Of a DNA stretch of 64,000 nucleotides, positions 1 through 7,373 are shown one piece after another (position 1 is the stretch's first letter; the number at the start of each line of letters is the position of its first letter). Source of the stretch: Terriglobales bacterium (GTDB lineage Bacteria > Acidobacteriota > Terriglobia > Terriglobales > Acidobacteriaceae). The position numbers and the translations under genes were made by a program. Location: contig JAICWP010000025.1 in NCBI GenBank assembly GCA_025934735.1, positions 1-64,000 of the forward strand, in the 5' to 3' direction. Below the pieces are notes generated by a model. It was given only the letters and a program-made list of their open reading frames with translations. It was not told the DNA's origin and ran no database searches.

Positions 1-1
1 C

Positions 2-94
2 AATTCCACCGTCCTGGGAGCCTCGCAGTTCGGCTTCCTGACCGCCGCGCGTGCCCCCCGGCAGATCCAGTTTGCTTTAAAGCTTTCGTTCTGA
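2..94 (+). CDS. C-terminal end of a TonB-dependent receptor (Oar-like), partial
   Basis: Thirty codons before a TGA read as the end of an outer-membrane beta-barrel; the last residues are PRQIQFALKLSF. The complete receptor at 41765-44902 ends in the closely similar PRQIQLALRVTF, and a final aromatic residue is typical of barrel proteins. The start lies outside the window, so substrate and domain layout cannot be seen. A strong terminator follows within 25 bases. Confidence 0.75.
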   Translation, partial: NSTVLGASQFGFLTAARAPRQIQFALKLSF

Positions 95-115
95 TCGCTG
101 CCTGAACTGTTCCTT

Positions 116-150
116 GGCCGAATCTCGCACGAGGTTCGGCCTTTTTGTTT
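116..150 (+). terminator. Rho-independent terminator
   Basis: GGCCGAA (116-122) pairs with TTCGGCC (135-141), extended inward by CTC/GAG, followed directly by TTTTTGTTTT. It ends the receptor transcript and insulates ispE. Confidence 0.85.
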
Positions 151-248
151 TGCTTGTCCCGACCGGCCCGTTACCGGACTCCTCCTGGTGCCTTCAGGGG
201 CGAAGAATCTCTCGTGCACGGCGACGATGGCCAGCAGGTCCTATTCGG

Positions 249-254
249 TACAAT
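249..254 (+). promoter_or_regulatory. -10 element (TACAAT) for ispE
   Basis: TACAAT lies only 9 bases before the ATG of ispE, so transcription would begin within a few bases of the start codon, giving a leaderless or nearly leaderless mRNA. No good -35 box or Shine-Dalgarno is visible. The same TACAAT with flanking G/T and C recurs before other genes here. Confidence 0.45.
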
Positions 255-263
255 CCTCTCTGC

Positions 264-1271
264 ATGGCCACCACGGTGCGATCGTTCGCTAAGGTCAATA
301 TCGGTTTGTGCATCGGCAGCAGGCGTGCGGATGGCTTTCACGAATTGCGCACTGTCTACCAGACGATCGAGTTGCACGACAGGGTCACCGTGAGCGTGGG
401 GAAGGGCACGGGCATTGAGCTGCACTGCACCACGGCTGGCGTTCCCCTGGATAGAACGAATACTTGCTGGCGGGTGGCCGAGCGCGCCGTGGCGCAGCTG
501 GGCATGGCGGGTCGGGTGCGTATTGAAATCGAAAAGCAACTGCCGGTGCAGGGCGGCCTGGGCGGCGCTTCTTCGAACGCGGTGGCCACGTTGCTGGCCC
601 TGGAACGCGAACTCCATCGCGACCTGCCCTTCCCCGAAAAACTTCGGCTGGCCGCGGAAGTCGGGTCCGACCTGCCTCTGTTCCTGATCGGCGGAACCGT
701 GCTGGGCGTCGGCCGTGGCGAGGAGGTGTATCCCCTGCCCGAGTTGCCGCCCATCGCTTGTGTGCTGATCACGCCCGGGGTGCCCGTTTCCACCCCGCGA
801 GCCTTTGCCGACTGGGACGGCATGCAAGCATCGGCAAAATTGACGGTTTCCCCGCCCTCCGATAGAATCAACCTGTTCAGTTCAGCCGTTTTTTGCGGCT
901 TGAATGACTTTTTGTCCCGGCCCAGTGAAGCGGCCGGGCGGCTTTTTTCCGGTGTCCCTGCCATGGAGAGTAGGGGCCGGGCCGAGACCCAGCTGCTCGA
1001 CCTTGTCCGTACCGGGATCGCGAACGACTTTGAAAAAGTCGTATTCCCGCAGCATCCCGAACTGGCAGAGGTGAAAAGTATTTTAGAAGCCGAGGGAGCG
1101 CTGTACGCTTCCCTGTCAGGTTCCGGCTCTGCGGTTTTTGGCCTGTTCGGCTCACCCGAGGCCGCCAGTACGGCAGCGGGGCGCTTACAGGCACACGGAA
1201 CTCGCGCTCACGTGACCACTACCGTGCCGCGAACGCAATACTGGGAACGGTTGCTGGAAATTGACAAGTGA
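264..1271 (+). CDS. ispE: 4-diphosphocytidyl-2-C-methyl-D-erythritol kinase
   Basis: GHMP-family kinase of the non-mevalonate (MEP) isoprenoid pathway, phosphorylating CDP-methylerythritol in the cytoplasm. The 335-residue product begins with the IspE signature AKVNIGLCIGSRRADGFHEL, has the ATP loop PVQGGLGGASSN at about residue 94 and the C-terminal GHMP motif SLSGSGSAVFGLF. The reading frame is open upstream to 114, but homology starts at the ATG at 264 (MATTVRSFAKVN). It is longer than usual (about 290-310) because of an insertion at about residues 187-239, whose DNA contains a terminator-like hairpin. Confidence 0.93.
   Translation: MATTVRSFAKVNIGLCIGSRRADGFHELRTVYQTIELHDRVTVSVGKGTGIELHCTTAGVPLDRTNTCWRVAERAVAQLGMAGRVRIEIEKQLPVQGGLGGASSNAVATLLALERELHRDLPFPEKLRLAAEVGSDLPLFLIGGTVLGVGRGEEVYPLPELPPIACVLITPGVPVSTPRAFADWDGMQASAKLTVSPPSDRINLFSSAVFCGLNDFLSRPSEAAGRLFSGVPAMESRGRAETQLLDLVRTGIANDFEKVVFPQHPELAEVKSILEAEGALYASLSGSGSAVFGLFGSPEAASTAAGRLQAHGTRAHVTTTVPRTQYWERLLEIDK
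916..948 (+). other. Terminator-like hairpin inside ispE
   Basis: CCCGGCC (916-922) pairs with GGCCGGG (932-938); a six-T run follows four bases later (943-948). A weaker hairpin-like repeat, AGCCG...CGGCT, lies just upstream near 885-900. Both fall in the poorly conserved insertion of IspE. Whether they act on transcription is not known. Confidence 0.4.
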
Positions 1272-1296
1272 CCACTGGCAACTGACCCACTGGGTT

Positions 1297-1370
1297 TGGG
1301 CGGTCGACTAATGGTAGGTCAAGTGCCTTTGGAGCACTTTGTCTAGGTTCGAATCCTAGCCGCCCAGCCA
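1297..1370 (+). tRNA. tRNA-Gln (anticodon TTG)
   Basis: The acceptor stem TGGGCGG/CCGCCCA, D-arm, anticodon stem AGTGC/GCACT with loop CTTTGGA (anticodon TTG at 1329-1331) and T-arm CTAGG TTCGAAT CCTAG form a complete cloverleaf. The discriminator is G and the 3' CCA is encoded (1368-1370). It sits between ispE and prs and reads CAA codons. Confidence 0.95.
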
Positions 1371-1502
1371 GAGAATCCGTCGTTAGCTCTGGTTGTGGTC
1401 GTCAGCCAAGAGCCAATGGCGAAAGTCCACGACGTACTTATGGCGGCACCGACAAAACACGTGGGTTGGCAGCGCAGTTTGACTCCGGAGACGAGGCAAG
1501 CC

Positions 1503-2525
1503 ATGGCAACGATGGCCACCGCAACCGAAAGCAAAACGCAGCAGTCTGAACCCAAGCCGGAACGCAAGCCACAACGCGCCCGCATGGACGACAAATTCAA
1601 GATTTTTTGCGGCACCGCTAACCCGAACCTGGCTGACGAGGTCTGCAACTTTTTGGGTTTGGTGCGCGGCCAGGCGCACGTTACCCGTTTTTCTGACGGT
1701 GAAGTGTACGTACAGATTCTGGAAAACGTCCGCGGCGCTGACGTGTTTCTGATGCAGCCCACGTGCCATCCGGGGGATATGCACCTTATGGAGCTGCTGC
1801 TGATGATGGACGCGCTGAAGCGCGCTTCGGCGCGGCGTATCACCGCGGTCATCCCCTATTTCGGTTACGCCCGCCAAGATCGCAAGGACAAGCCGCGCGC
1901 CCCCATTTCCGCCAAGCTCGTTGCCGACCTGCTTACCACGGCGGGCGCCGACCGCGCCCTGGTCGTGGACCTGCACGCGCCCCAGATCCAGGGTTTCTTC
2001 AACATTCCGGTAGACCACCTGTTCGCCTCGCCGGTGCTGGTGGATCATTTCAAGAAGATGGCCTTGCCCGATTTGACTGTGGTTTCGCCCGATGCGGGCG
2101 GCGTGGAGCGGGCCCGCTTCTTTGCCAAGAAGGTGGATTCGCCCCTGGCCATTGTGGATAAACGCCGGGTGGAGATGAACGTCGCCGAGATCATGCACGT
2201 CATCGGAGACGTCAAAGGCCGCACCTGCTTGTTGATTGACGACCTGATTGACACCGCGGGCACGCTGGTAAAGACCGCGCGCGCTCTCAAAGACAGCGGT
2301 GCCGGACGGATTTTTGCCTGCGCCACCCACGCCGTGCTCTCCGGGGAGGCAGTGGAGAACCTGGCCAAATCGGATATCGAGCAGGTGGTGGTGACTGACA
2401 CTATCCCGCTCAGTGAGGCGGCGCAGCGCGAGCCCAAAATCAAAGTGCGTTCCATTGCCGGGCTGATTGCGCGCGCCATTCAGTCGATTCACGAAGAGAC
2501 TTCGGTCAGCAAGCTATTCATGTAA
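1503..2525 (+). CDS. prs: Ribose-phosphate pyrophosphokinase (PRPP synthetase)
   Basis: Makes phosphoribosyl pyrophosphate from ribose 5-phosphate and ATP for nucleotide, histidine and tryptophan synthesis. Family motifs include the N-terminal KIFCGTANPNLADEV, the ATP/Mg region LVVDLHAPQIQGFF, PDAGGVERAR and the PRPP loop DDLIDTAGT (residues 246-254). The core begins at MDDKFKIFCG (about codon 28); the ATG at 1503 has a purine-rich GAGG upstream and gives a 340-residue protein with a short charged leader. The frame is open to 1395. It is followed 15 bases later by rplY, probably co-transcribed. Confidence 0.93.
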   Translation: MATMATATESKTQQSEPKPERKPQRARMDDKFKIFCGTANPNLADEVCNFLGLVRGQAHVTRFSDGEVYVQILENVRGADVFLMQPTCHPGDMHLMELLLMMDALKRASARRITAVIPYFGYARQDRKDKPRAPISAKLVADLLTTAGADRALVVDLHAPQIQGFFNIPVDHLFASPVLVDHFKKMALPDLTVVSPDAGGVERARFFAKKVDSPLAIVDKRRVEMNVAEIMHVIGDVKGRTCLLIDDLIDTAGTLVKTARALKDSGAGRIFACATHAVLSGEAVENLAKSDIEQVVVTDTIPLSEAAQREPKIKVRSIAGLIARAIQSIHEETSVSKLFM

Positions 2526-2540
2526 GGCAGGACTTAACTT

Positions 2541-3278
2541 ATGGCAACAGCAACCAAAGAAAGCAACGTACTGGAAGCCAAGCAGCGGCAGAGCAACGGG
2601 AAGAACGAAGCCCGGCGCGTGCGTCGCGGCGGCCAGGTGCCGGGTGTGGTGTACGGCGCCAAGAAAGCGCCGGTCGCGGTGTCGCTGGATCCCAAGCAGA
2701 TCGCGCGCATTCTGCAGTCGGCCACCGGCCACAACACCATTTTCGAGCTGGCGTTGGATGGCGAGCGCACTCGCGCCATGATCGTGGATTGGCAGCATGA
2801 GCCCATCAAAGGCTCGCTGCTGCACGTGGACCTTAAACGCATTGCCATGGACCAGAAGCTGCAGGTGCGCGTCCCCATCGTGATGAAGGGCGAGGCCATC
2901 GGCGTTAAGCAACAGGGCGGAATTCTGGAGCAGGTGGCGCGCGAGGTCGAAGTGGAGTGCTTGCCGGACGACATTCCCAGCTCCATCGAGGCGGACGTTA
3001 CCGAGTTGGTGTTCGGCAAAGTGCTGCGTGTTGCCGACCTGCCGCACAGCGGCAAGTTGAAATTCCTGAGCGACCCGAACCAGCCTGTGGCCCACGTCAT
3101 TTCGGTTAAGGAAGAAGTGGCCCCCACTCCGGAAGCGGTCGCGGCCGAAGCTGCCGTTGCTCCCACCGAACCCGAAGTCATCAAGAAGGGCAAGCAGGAG
3201 ACCGAGGAAGAGGGTGGCGAAGCTGCTCCGGCAGAGAAGCCGGAGAAGGCCGAGAAGAAGGAAAAGAAAGAGAAATAA
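2541..3278 (+). CDS. rplY: 50S ribosomal protein L25 (Ctc/TL5 type)
   Basis: 5S rRNA-binding protein bL25. The 245-residue product has the N-terminal L25 domain (NGKNEARRVRRGGQVPGVVYG; FELALDGERTRAMIVDWQHEP) and the Ctc-type C-terminal beta domain (residues about 100-190), then a low-complexity acidic/lysine tail rich in E, K and A that is longer than usual. The prs-rplY-pth order is conserved in many bacteria and supports the assignment. Confidence 0.95.
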   Translation: MATATKESNVLEAKQRQSNGKNEARRVRRGGQVPGVVYGAKKAPVAVSLDPKQIARILQSATGHNTIFELALDGERTRAMIVDWQHEPIKGSLLHVDLKRIAMDQKLQVRVPIVMKGEAIGVKQQGGILEQVAREVEVECLPDDIPSSIEADVTELVFGKVLRVADLPHSGKLKFLSDPNQPVAHVISVKEEVAPTPEAVAAEAAVAPTEPEVIKKGKQETEEEGGEAAPAEKPEKAEKKEKKEK

Positions 3279-3308
3279 CCCGGTGTTGTGGCGCCGGCGC
3301 GTGGGCAC

Positions 3309-3360
3309 GTTTCAGGGTTTCAGAGTTCAGGAACCTTGAACCTGCGAAACTGAAACTTGG
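3309..3360. repeat. 7-bp-periodic inverted repeat between rplY and pth
   Basis: GTTTCAG-type heptamers on the left arm (GTTTCAG, GGTTTCAG, AGTTCAG) are matched on the right by CTTGAAC and GAAACTGAAAC, giving an imperfect hairpin. It belongs to the same architecture as the repeats at 13138, 37489, 47821, 57256, 58404 and 60124, although the heptamer differs. Confidence 0.6.
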
Positions 3361-3383
3361 TAATAGGCGGGTGACGGGTAAGC

Positions 3384-3971
3384 GTGAAACTGATCGTCGG
3401 GCTCGGCAATCCGGGCATCGAATACCAGTTCACGCCCCACAACCTCGGCTTTTTGACGGTTGACCGTCTGGCTGAACGTCTTGCGGTAGAGGTCAAGAAC
3501 CGGCACTGCCAGGCGCTAACGGCTCGGGCCACAGTAGGCGAACAGGCCGTACTGCTGGTCAAGCCCGAAACGTACATGAACCTGAGCGGGCTGGCGGTGC
3601 GCGGGCTGGTGGAGGAGTACGAGGCCACGCCGGAGCAGGACCTGATCGTGATCTACGACGAACTGGACCTGCCGTTTGGCGCAATTCGTATCCGGCCTCG
3701 AGGCGGCACGGCGGGCCACAACGGAATGGAATCCATTGTGGGCGCGCTGGGCACGGAAGAGTTCTTGCGGATCCGGCTGGGCATCGCGCCTGACCGCAAG
3801 GTCGCGGACGGCGCCCGTTATGTGCTGGGCCAGTTTCGCCGGTCGCAGTACAAAGCCGTGGACCAGATGCTGGATAACGCGGCAGACGCAGTGGAAGCAA
3901 TTTTGAAAGAGGGCGCGGCGGCGGCCATGAACCGCTTCAACCGCAAGCCCGAAACAGAAGCAAGCGATTAG
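3384..3971 (+). CDS. pth: Peptidyl-tRNA hydrolase
   Basis: Releases tRNA from prematurely dropped peptidyl-tRNA. The 195-residue length is normal. It opens with KLIVGLGNPGIEYQFTPHNLGF, which contains the catalytic His (residue 19); the usual TRHN is TPHN here. It also has YMNLSG and the DELDLPFGAIRIR / GGTAGHNGMES signature. The start is a GTG at 3384. It lies between rplY and rpsF. Confidence 0.95.
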   Translation: MKLIVGLGNPGIEYQFTPHNLGFLTVDRLAERLAVEVKNRHCQALTARATVGEQAVLLVKPETYMNLSGLAVRGLVEEYEATPEQDLIVIYDELDLPFGAIRIRPRGGTAGHNGMESIVGALGTEEFLRIRLGIAPDRKVADGARYVLGQFRRSQYKAVDQMLDNAADAVEAILKEGAAAAMNRFNRKPETEASD

Positions 3972-4017
3972 CCACGGATTTGCACGGATCCCTCAGGTTT
4001 TCTGACGATCTGTGGCC
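3971..4017. repeat. GCCACGGATTT...CTGTGGCC imperfect palindrome
   Basis: GCCACGGATTTGCACGGAT on the left is partly matched by GATCTGTGGCC on the right. The same CCACGGATTT / ATCCGTGGC pair is seen at 44908-44971. It fills the gap between pth and rpsF. Confidence 0.5.
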
Positions 4018-4033
4018 AGGTTTGGGAGAAAAC

Positions 4034-4414
4034 ATGCAACGTACTTATGAAGTGATGTTCATTGTTCGGCCTGACATGGGCGAAGAGGACTTGGAGAAGC
4101 TGGTGTCCACGCTGGAGTCGCAGGTTTCCGCGGCCGGCGGCGCCGTGAAGAATGTGGAGCGCATGGGCAAGCGCCGCCTCGCCTACATGGTGCGCCGCTT
4201 TCAGGAAGGCATGTATGTGCTGTTCACGGTGGAAGGTGGCGGCACTGCCATTCATGAAATGGAACGCCGCCTGCGCGTCACCGAGCCGGTGATCAAATTT
4301 CTCACCGTGCGCGTGGATAAGGAGCAGGCGCGCCTGGCCAAGCTGAAGGAGCGGCGCAAGGCGCCCGCGCCGCCTCCGGAAACGGGCAGCCAGCCGGCGG
4401 CAGTAACGGCATAA
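4034..4414 (+). CDS. rpsF: 30S ribosomal protein S6
   Basis: bS6, which pairs with bS18 on the small subunit platform. Family features are [23 protein letters not shown] at the N-terminus, the [20 protein letters not shown] core and a C-terminal basic/proline tail; 126 residues. The ATG at 4034 follows GGGAGAA at good spacing. There is no ssb gene between rpsF and rpsR as in many bacteria; an inverted repeat occupies the gap. Confidence 0.95.
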   Translation: MQRTYEVMFIVRPDMGEEDLEKLVSTLESQVSAAGGAVKNVERMGKRRLAYMVRRFQEGMYVLFTVEGGGTAIHEMERRLRVTEPVIKFLTVRVDKEQARLAKLKERRKAPAPPPETGSQPAAVTA

Positions 4415-4419
4415 GCGAC

Positions 4420-4478
4420 GTTTCAAGGTCGCATGATGGCAAAGTCTCACCGGCTTTGTGCATTCGCAACCTTGAAAC
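4420..4478. repeat. Inverted repeat between rpsF and rpsR
   Basis: GTTTCAAGGT (4420-4429) is perfectly complementary to ACCTTGAAAC (4469-4478), with an inner CAAAG/CTTTG pair. It could fold in the rpsF-rpsR mRNA leader. It resembles the intergenic palindromes elsewhere in the window; a ribosomal-protein autoregulatory site is an untested alternative. Confidence 0.5.
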
Positions 4479-4506
4479 CGGATTTTCGAAGATTCTAAGG
4501 AGCATT

Positions 4507-4875
4507 ATGGCTGACGAGACACAAAGACCTCAAACGGCGGGGGCTCCGGCTCCGGCCGAGACTCCCACGCACGCTGCGCCGGCACCGTCGGCAGCGGCGC
4601 CCACGCCCGGACCACGTGGCGGGCGTGGCCCCGGCGGATCGCGCGAAGGTGGACGCAAATATTTCCGCCGCAAAAAGGTATGCAAATTCTGCGTGGAAAA
4701 GATCCAGTCAATTGACTACAAGGACTATCGGCTGCTCTCGCAATTCGTGGCGGAGAGCGGCAAGATCGTGCCTCGCCGTCTGAGCGGCGTGTGTACACCG
4801 CACCAGCGGCGGCTGTCCACGGCGATCAAGCAGGCGCGCAACATCGCCCTGCTGCCGTTCAGCGCGCGCACCTGA
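4507..4875 (+). CDS. rpsR: 30S ribosomal protein S18
   Basis: bS18. The conserved part runs from about residue 55 ([20 protein letters not shown]) through [30 protein letters not shown], with a KVCKFC pair of cysteines and a further Cys in GVCTPHQ, as in zinc-type S18. An Ala/Pro/Gly-rich N-terminal extension of about 50 residues precedes it, giving 122 residues rather than the usual 75-90. The start at 4507 follows AAGGAG. Confidence 0.95.
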   Translation: MADETQRPQTAGAPAPAETPTHAAPAPSAAAPTPGPRGGRGPGGSREGGRKYFRRKKVCKFCVEKIQSIDYKDYRLLSQFVAESGKIVPRRLSGVCTPHQRRLSTAIKQARNIALLPFSART

Positions 4876-5036
4876 GGGCGGCCGTTAGTCGTTGGCTGTG
4901 AGTCGTTCGCCTTGCAAGGGTACAGACTGACGACACGCCCACGCGCAATACGGTGGTTCCATTGCCCAGCGGCCGAAGGAACCACAAGCCATCAGAAACT
5001 CTGAGGCCTCAGCCACAAGCCACGAGAAACCCTGAG

Positions 5037-5092
5037 GGCTCAGCGCCGTAGGCGCGCCATTGGAAAGCCCAGGACGGGAGTCCTGGGTCAGG
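5037..5092. repeat. Composite hairpin repeat in the rpsR-rplI gap
   Basis: The 277-base gap 4876-5152 contains no gene. It holds AGCGCCGTAGGCGCG followed by AAAGCCCAGGACGGGAGTCC, the latter with a CCCAGGAC/GTCCTGGG stem. Both modules recur at 61203-61275 as AAAGCCCCGGACGGAAGTCC and AGCCCCGTAGGGGCG, with changed stem bases that preserve pairing. Repeated CCACAAGCCA and CTGAGG(C/G)CTCAG words lie just upstream. Confidence 0.6.
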
Positions 5093-5152
5093 AACGGAAT
5101 TCGAACAGGAGTCCTGTAAGGACGACACGGAAATTTCAGAACGGAGTAATCC

Positions 5153-5614
5153 ATGGAAGTCATTCTGAAGGAAGATGTAGATAAGCTGGGCTCGCGCGGC
5201 GATGTGGTCAAGGTCGCCGACGGATATGGCCGCAACTACCTGCTACCGCGCAAGCTGGCCATCGAAGCCACTAAGAATAATCGCGCGGTTATTGAGCAGA
5301 TGAAGGCCGCGTCGGTCCGCCGCTCAGCCCGCGATAAGGCCGATGCCGAGGCTCTCTCCACTCAGTTCAACAACCTGACCCTCTCCTTCCAGCGCCGTTC
5401 CGGCGAGCACGACCAGCTGTTTGGCTCGGTCACCTCGTCTGACCTGGCCGCCGAGATGGAGAAAAAAGGTTTCAACGTGGATCGCCGCAAGATCCAGTTG
5501 CATGAATCCCTGAAGTCCTTGGGCGAGTTCACCGTCCCGGTGAGGCTGCACAGGGAAGTCACTGCTCACGTGCGCGTGGTTATTGAAAAAGAAGCCACGG
5601 AAGAGGAGCAGTAG
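5153..5614 (+). CDS. rplI: 50S ribosomal protein L9
   Basis: bL9, an elongated two-domain 23S rRNA-binding protein. The N-terminal signature MEVILKEDVDKLGSRGDVVKVADGYGRNYLLPRKLA is nearly canonical, followed by the connecting helix and the C-terminal domain with FGSVTSSDLAAEMEKKGF and KSLGEFTVPVRLHREVTA. 153 residues, the usual length. The start follows GGAG. It ends the ribosomal block. Confidence 0.96.
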   Translation: MEVILKEDVDKLGSRGDVVKVADGYGRNYLLPRKLAIEATKNNRAVIEQMKAASVRRSARDKADAEALSTQFNNLTLSFQRRSGEHDQLFGSVTSSDLAAEMEKKGFNVDRRKIQLHESLKSLGEFTVPVRLHREVTAHVRVVIEKEATEEEQ

Positions 5615-5631
5615 TCTGGGTTGTCATCTGT

Positions 5632-5664
5632 GCTGCGCTAGCTCAATGGCCGAGCGAGCGCAGC
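5632..5664. other. 8-bp perfect stem-loop after rplI
   Basis: GCTGCGCT (5632-5639) pairs exactly with AGCGCAGC (5657-5664). No T-run follows, so it is not a classical terminator; it could protect the rplI mRNA 3' end or be a dispersed repeat. Confidence 0.35.
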
Positions 5665-5717
5665 CAAGGGACCTGCTTTCCCAAGGCCAACCTGGAACTT
5701 GGCAGTCCCGTAACGCG

Positions 5718-5723
5718 TACAAT
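5718..5723 (+). promoter_or_regulatory. -10 element (TACAAT) for the glycosyltransferase
   Basis: CGTACAATCC closely matches GGTACAATCC before ispE. It is 32 bases before the ATG at 5756, which has ACGGAGG as Shine-Dalgarno. No clear -35 box at 17 bases. Confidence 0.4.
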
Positions 5724-5755
5724 CCACGAGACAAACTGCGCGCACGGAGGACTCC

Positions 5756-7287
5756 ATGGCATCAACCAAGCCGGCACTCGGACCGGCGCAGACAGATGCC
5801 GAAGCCCGCACCACTACATTTGTCCTGATCGGGATCGCCCTGGCCATCGCGCTCGTCCATCTGCTCACCAATTCCCGCTACGGCTTCCATCGCGATGAAC
5901 TGCAAACTCTGAGCGATGCCCTGCACCTCGACTGGGGATTCGTGGCCTATCCGCCTTTGACCCCGTTTCTGGAGCGGATCAGCCTGCATATTTTTGGCAT
6001 TTCCCTGGTCGGATTGCGGCTCTTCTCCGTGATCGCGCAGGCCGCGGCCATTGTGGTGACCGGATTGATAGCCCGGGAACTAGGCGGCGGACGTCTCGCA
6101 CAAATCGCCGCCGCGCTGGCCGTCGCACTCTCTCCCCTGCCATTGTTCGAAGGCACGGAGTTCCAATACTCGACCTTTGATTACCTGTGGTGGGTGCTGA
6201 TTGCCTACTTCGTAGTTCGCCTGCTCAATACGGAGAACCCTCGCTGGTGGCTAGCCATTGGCGTTACCGTGGGCTTGGGTTTCATGACCAAGTACACCAT
6301 GGGTTTTTACGTCGCCGGCATTCTGGGGGGCATGCTGCTGACCCGCGCCCGGCGGTTCTTCCTCAGCCCGTGGTTCTGGGGCGGCACGGCGCTGGCTTTT
6401 GTGATTTTTCTGCCCAACATCATCTGGCAGATCCGGCATGGATTCATCTCCCTCCACTTCCTGCAGCACATCCATGCGCGCGACGTGGGCGAGGGCCGGA
6501 CGAACGGCTTCGTGCGTGACCAGTTACGGATCTGCGCGAATCTTTTCGCCGCGCCCTTGTGGATTGGTGGGCTAATAGCTTTTCTGCGCAGCCCGAAATA
6601 CCGGTTGCTGGCCTGGATGTACCTGATCCCGCTGGCCCTGTTTGTAATTTTGGCAAGGGACGAGGCTATTACCTGGCGGCCGCCTATCCCATGCTGATTG
6701 CGATGGGCGCGGCCGCAGGGGAGCGATGGCTCGCCTCTCTGCCGCGCCTCGGGCGGCGCACCGTAGAAGCTACGTTTTTCGTGGGCCTTGTGCTGTTCGG
6801 CCTGTACTTCGGCGCTGTGATTTTGCCCCTGGCATCGAGCGGGCCCCTCAAGTCTTTCGCTCTCAAGAACAACGGCGATCTGCGGGAAGAGATTGGCTGG
6901 AACCAACTGGTCAGGACGGTTGCCGGCATTCGCGACTCCTTGTCTCCGGAGCAGCAAGCCAATGTAGGCGTGCTGGTAGGGAATTACGGCGAGCAGGGTT
7001 CGATCGAAGTTCTAGGCCGGGCTTATCATCTGCCACAACCGATCAGCGGCACGAATTCGGCGTGGCTGCGCGGCTATCCTGAGCCCCCGCCTTCGACTCT
7101 GATCGTGCTGGGTTGGTCGCGGAAAGGCGCGGAGAGCACCTTTACCTCCTGCCGCCTCGCTGGACACAACGGCAATTCTGTGGGCGTTCATAACGAGGAG
7201 AGCGACGACCACCCGGACATTTTTGTTTGTGGCCCTCCCCGCCTGCCCTGGCCGCAATTCTGGAAGGAGTTCCAGCGCTTCGGCTGA
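5756..7287 (+). pseudogene. GT39/ArnT-like membrane glycosyltransferase, split by a frameshift
   Basis: Polytopic inner-membrane transferase of the PMT/ArnT type, which would move sugars from polyprenyl-phosphate carriers. The first part has the early loop motif SRYGFHRDELQTL with the acidic residues expected for this family, YPPLTPFLERISLHIFG, and many membrane helices. It runs out at 6697, but the family motif GKGRGYYLAAAYPML and the remaining C-terminal part continue in another frame to 7287. The frame changes near the TTTT run at 6648-6651; one lost T would explain it. No good slippery site is present. It is a recent pseudogene or a sequencing/assembly error. Confidence 0.75.
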
Positions 7288-7373
7288 TCCCCATTCCGCA
7301 ACGCACCTTAGAAGGGTTGAGAACTTTCAAAACCTTGCTGCTTTGTTCCTGCTAAGCTCTCCCCGGAGCTCGC

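Noticed and set aside
5629-5668. tRNA-like structure after rplI
   Set aside because: Only one stem pairs well; there is no D-, anticodon or T-arm pattern.
6640-6665. Programmed ribosomal frameshift in the glycosyltransferase
   Set aside because: The site lacks a good X XXY YYZ slippery heptamer in the incoming frame, and this family is not known for frameshifting; a lost T is simpler.
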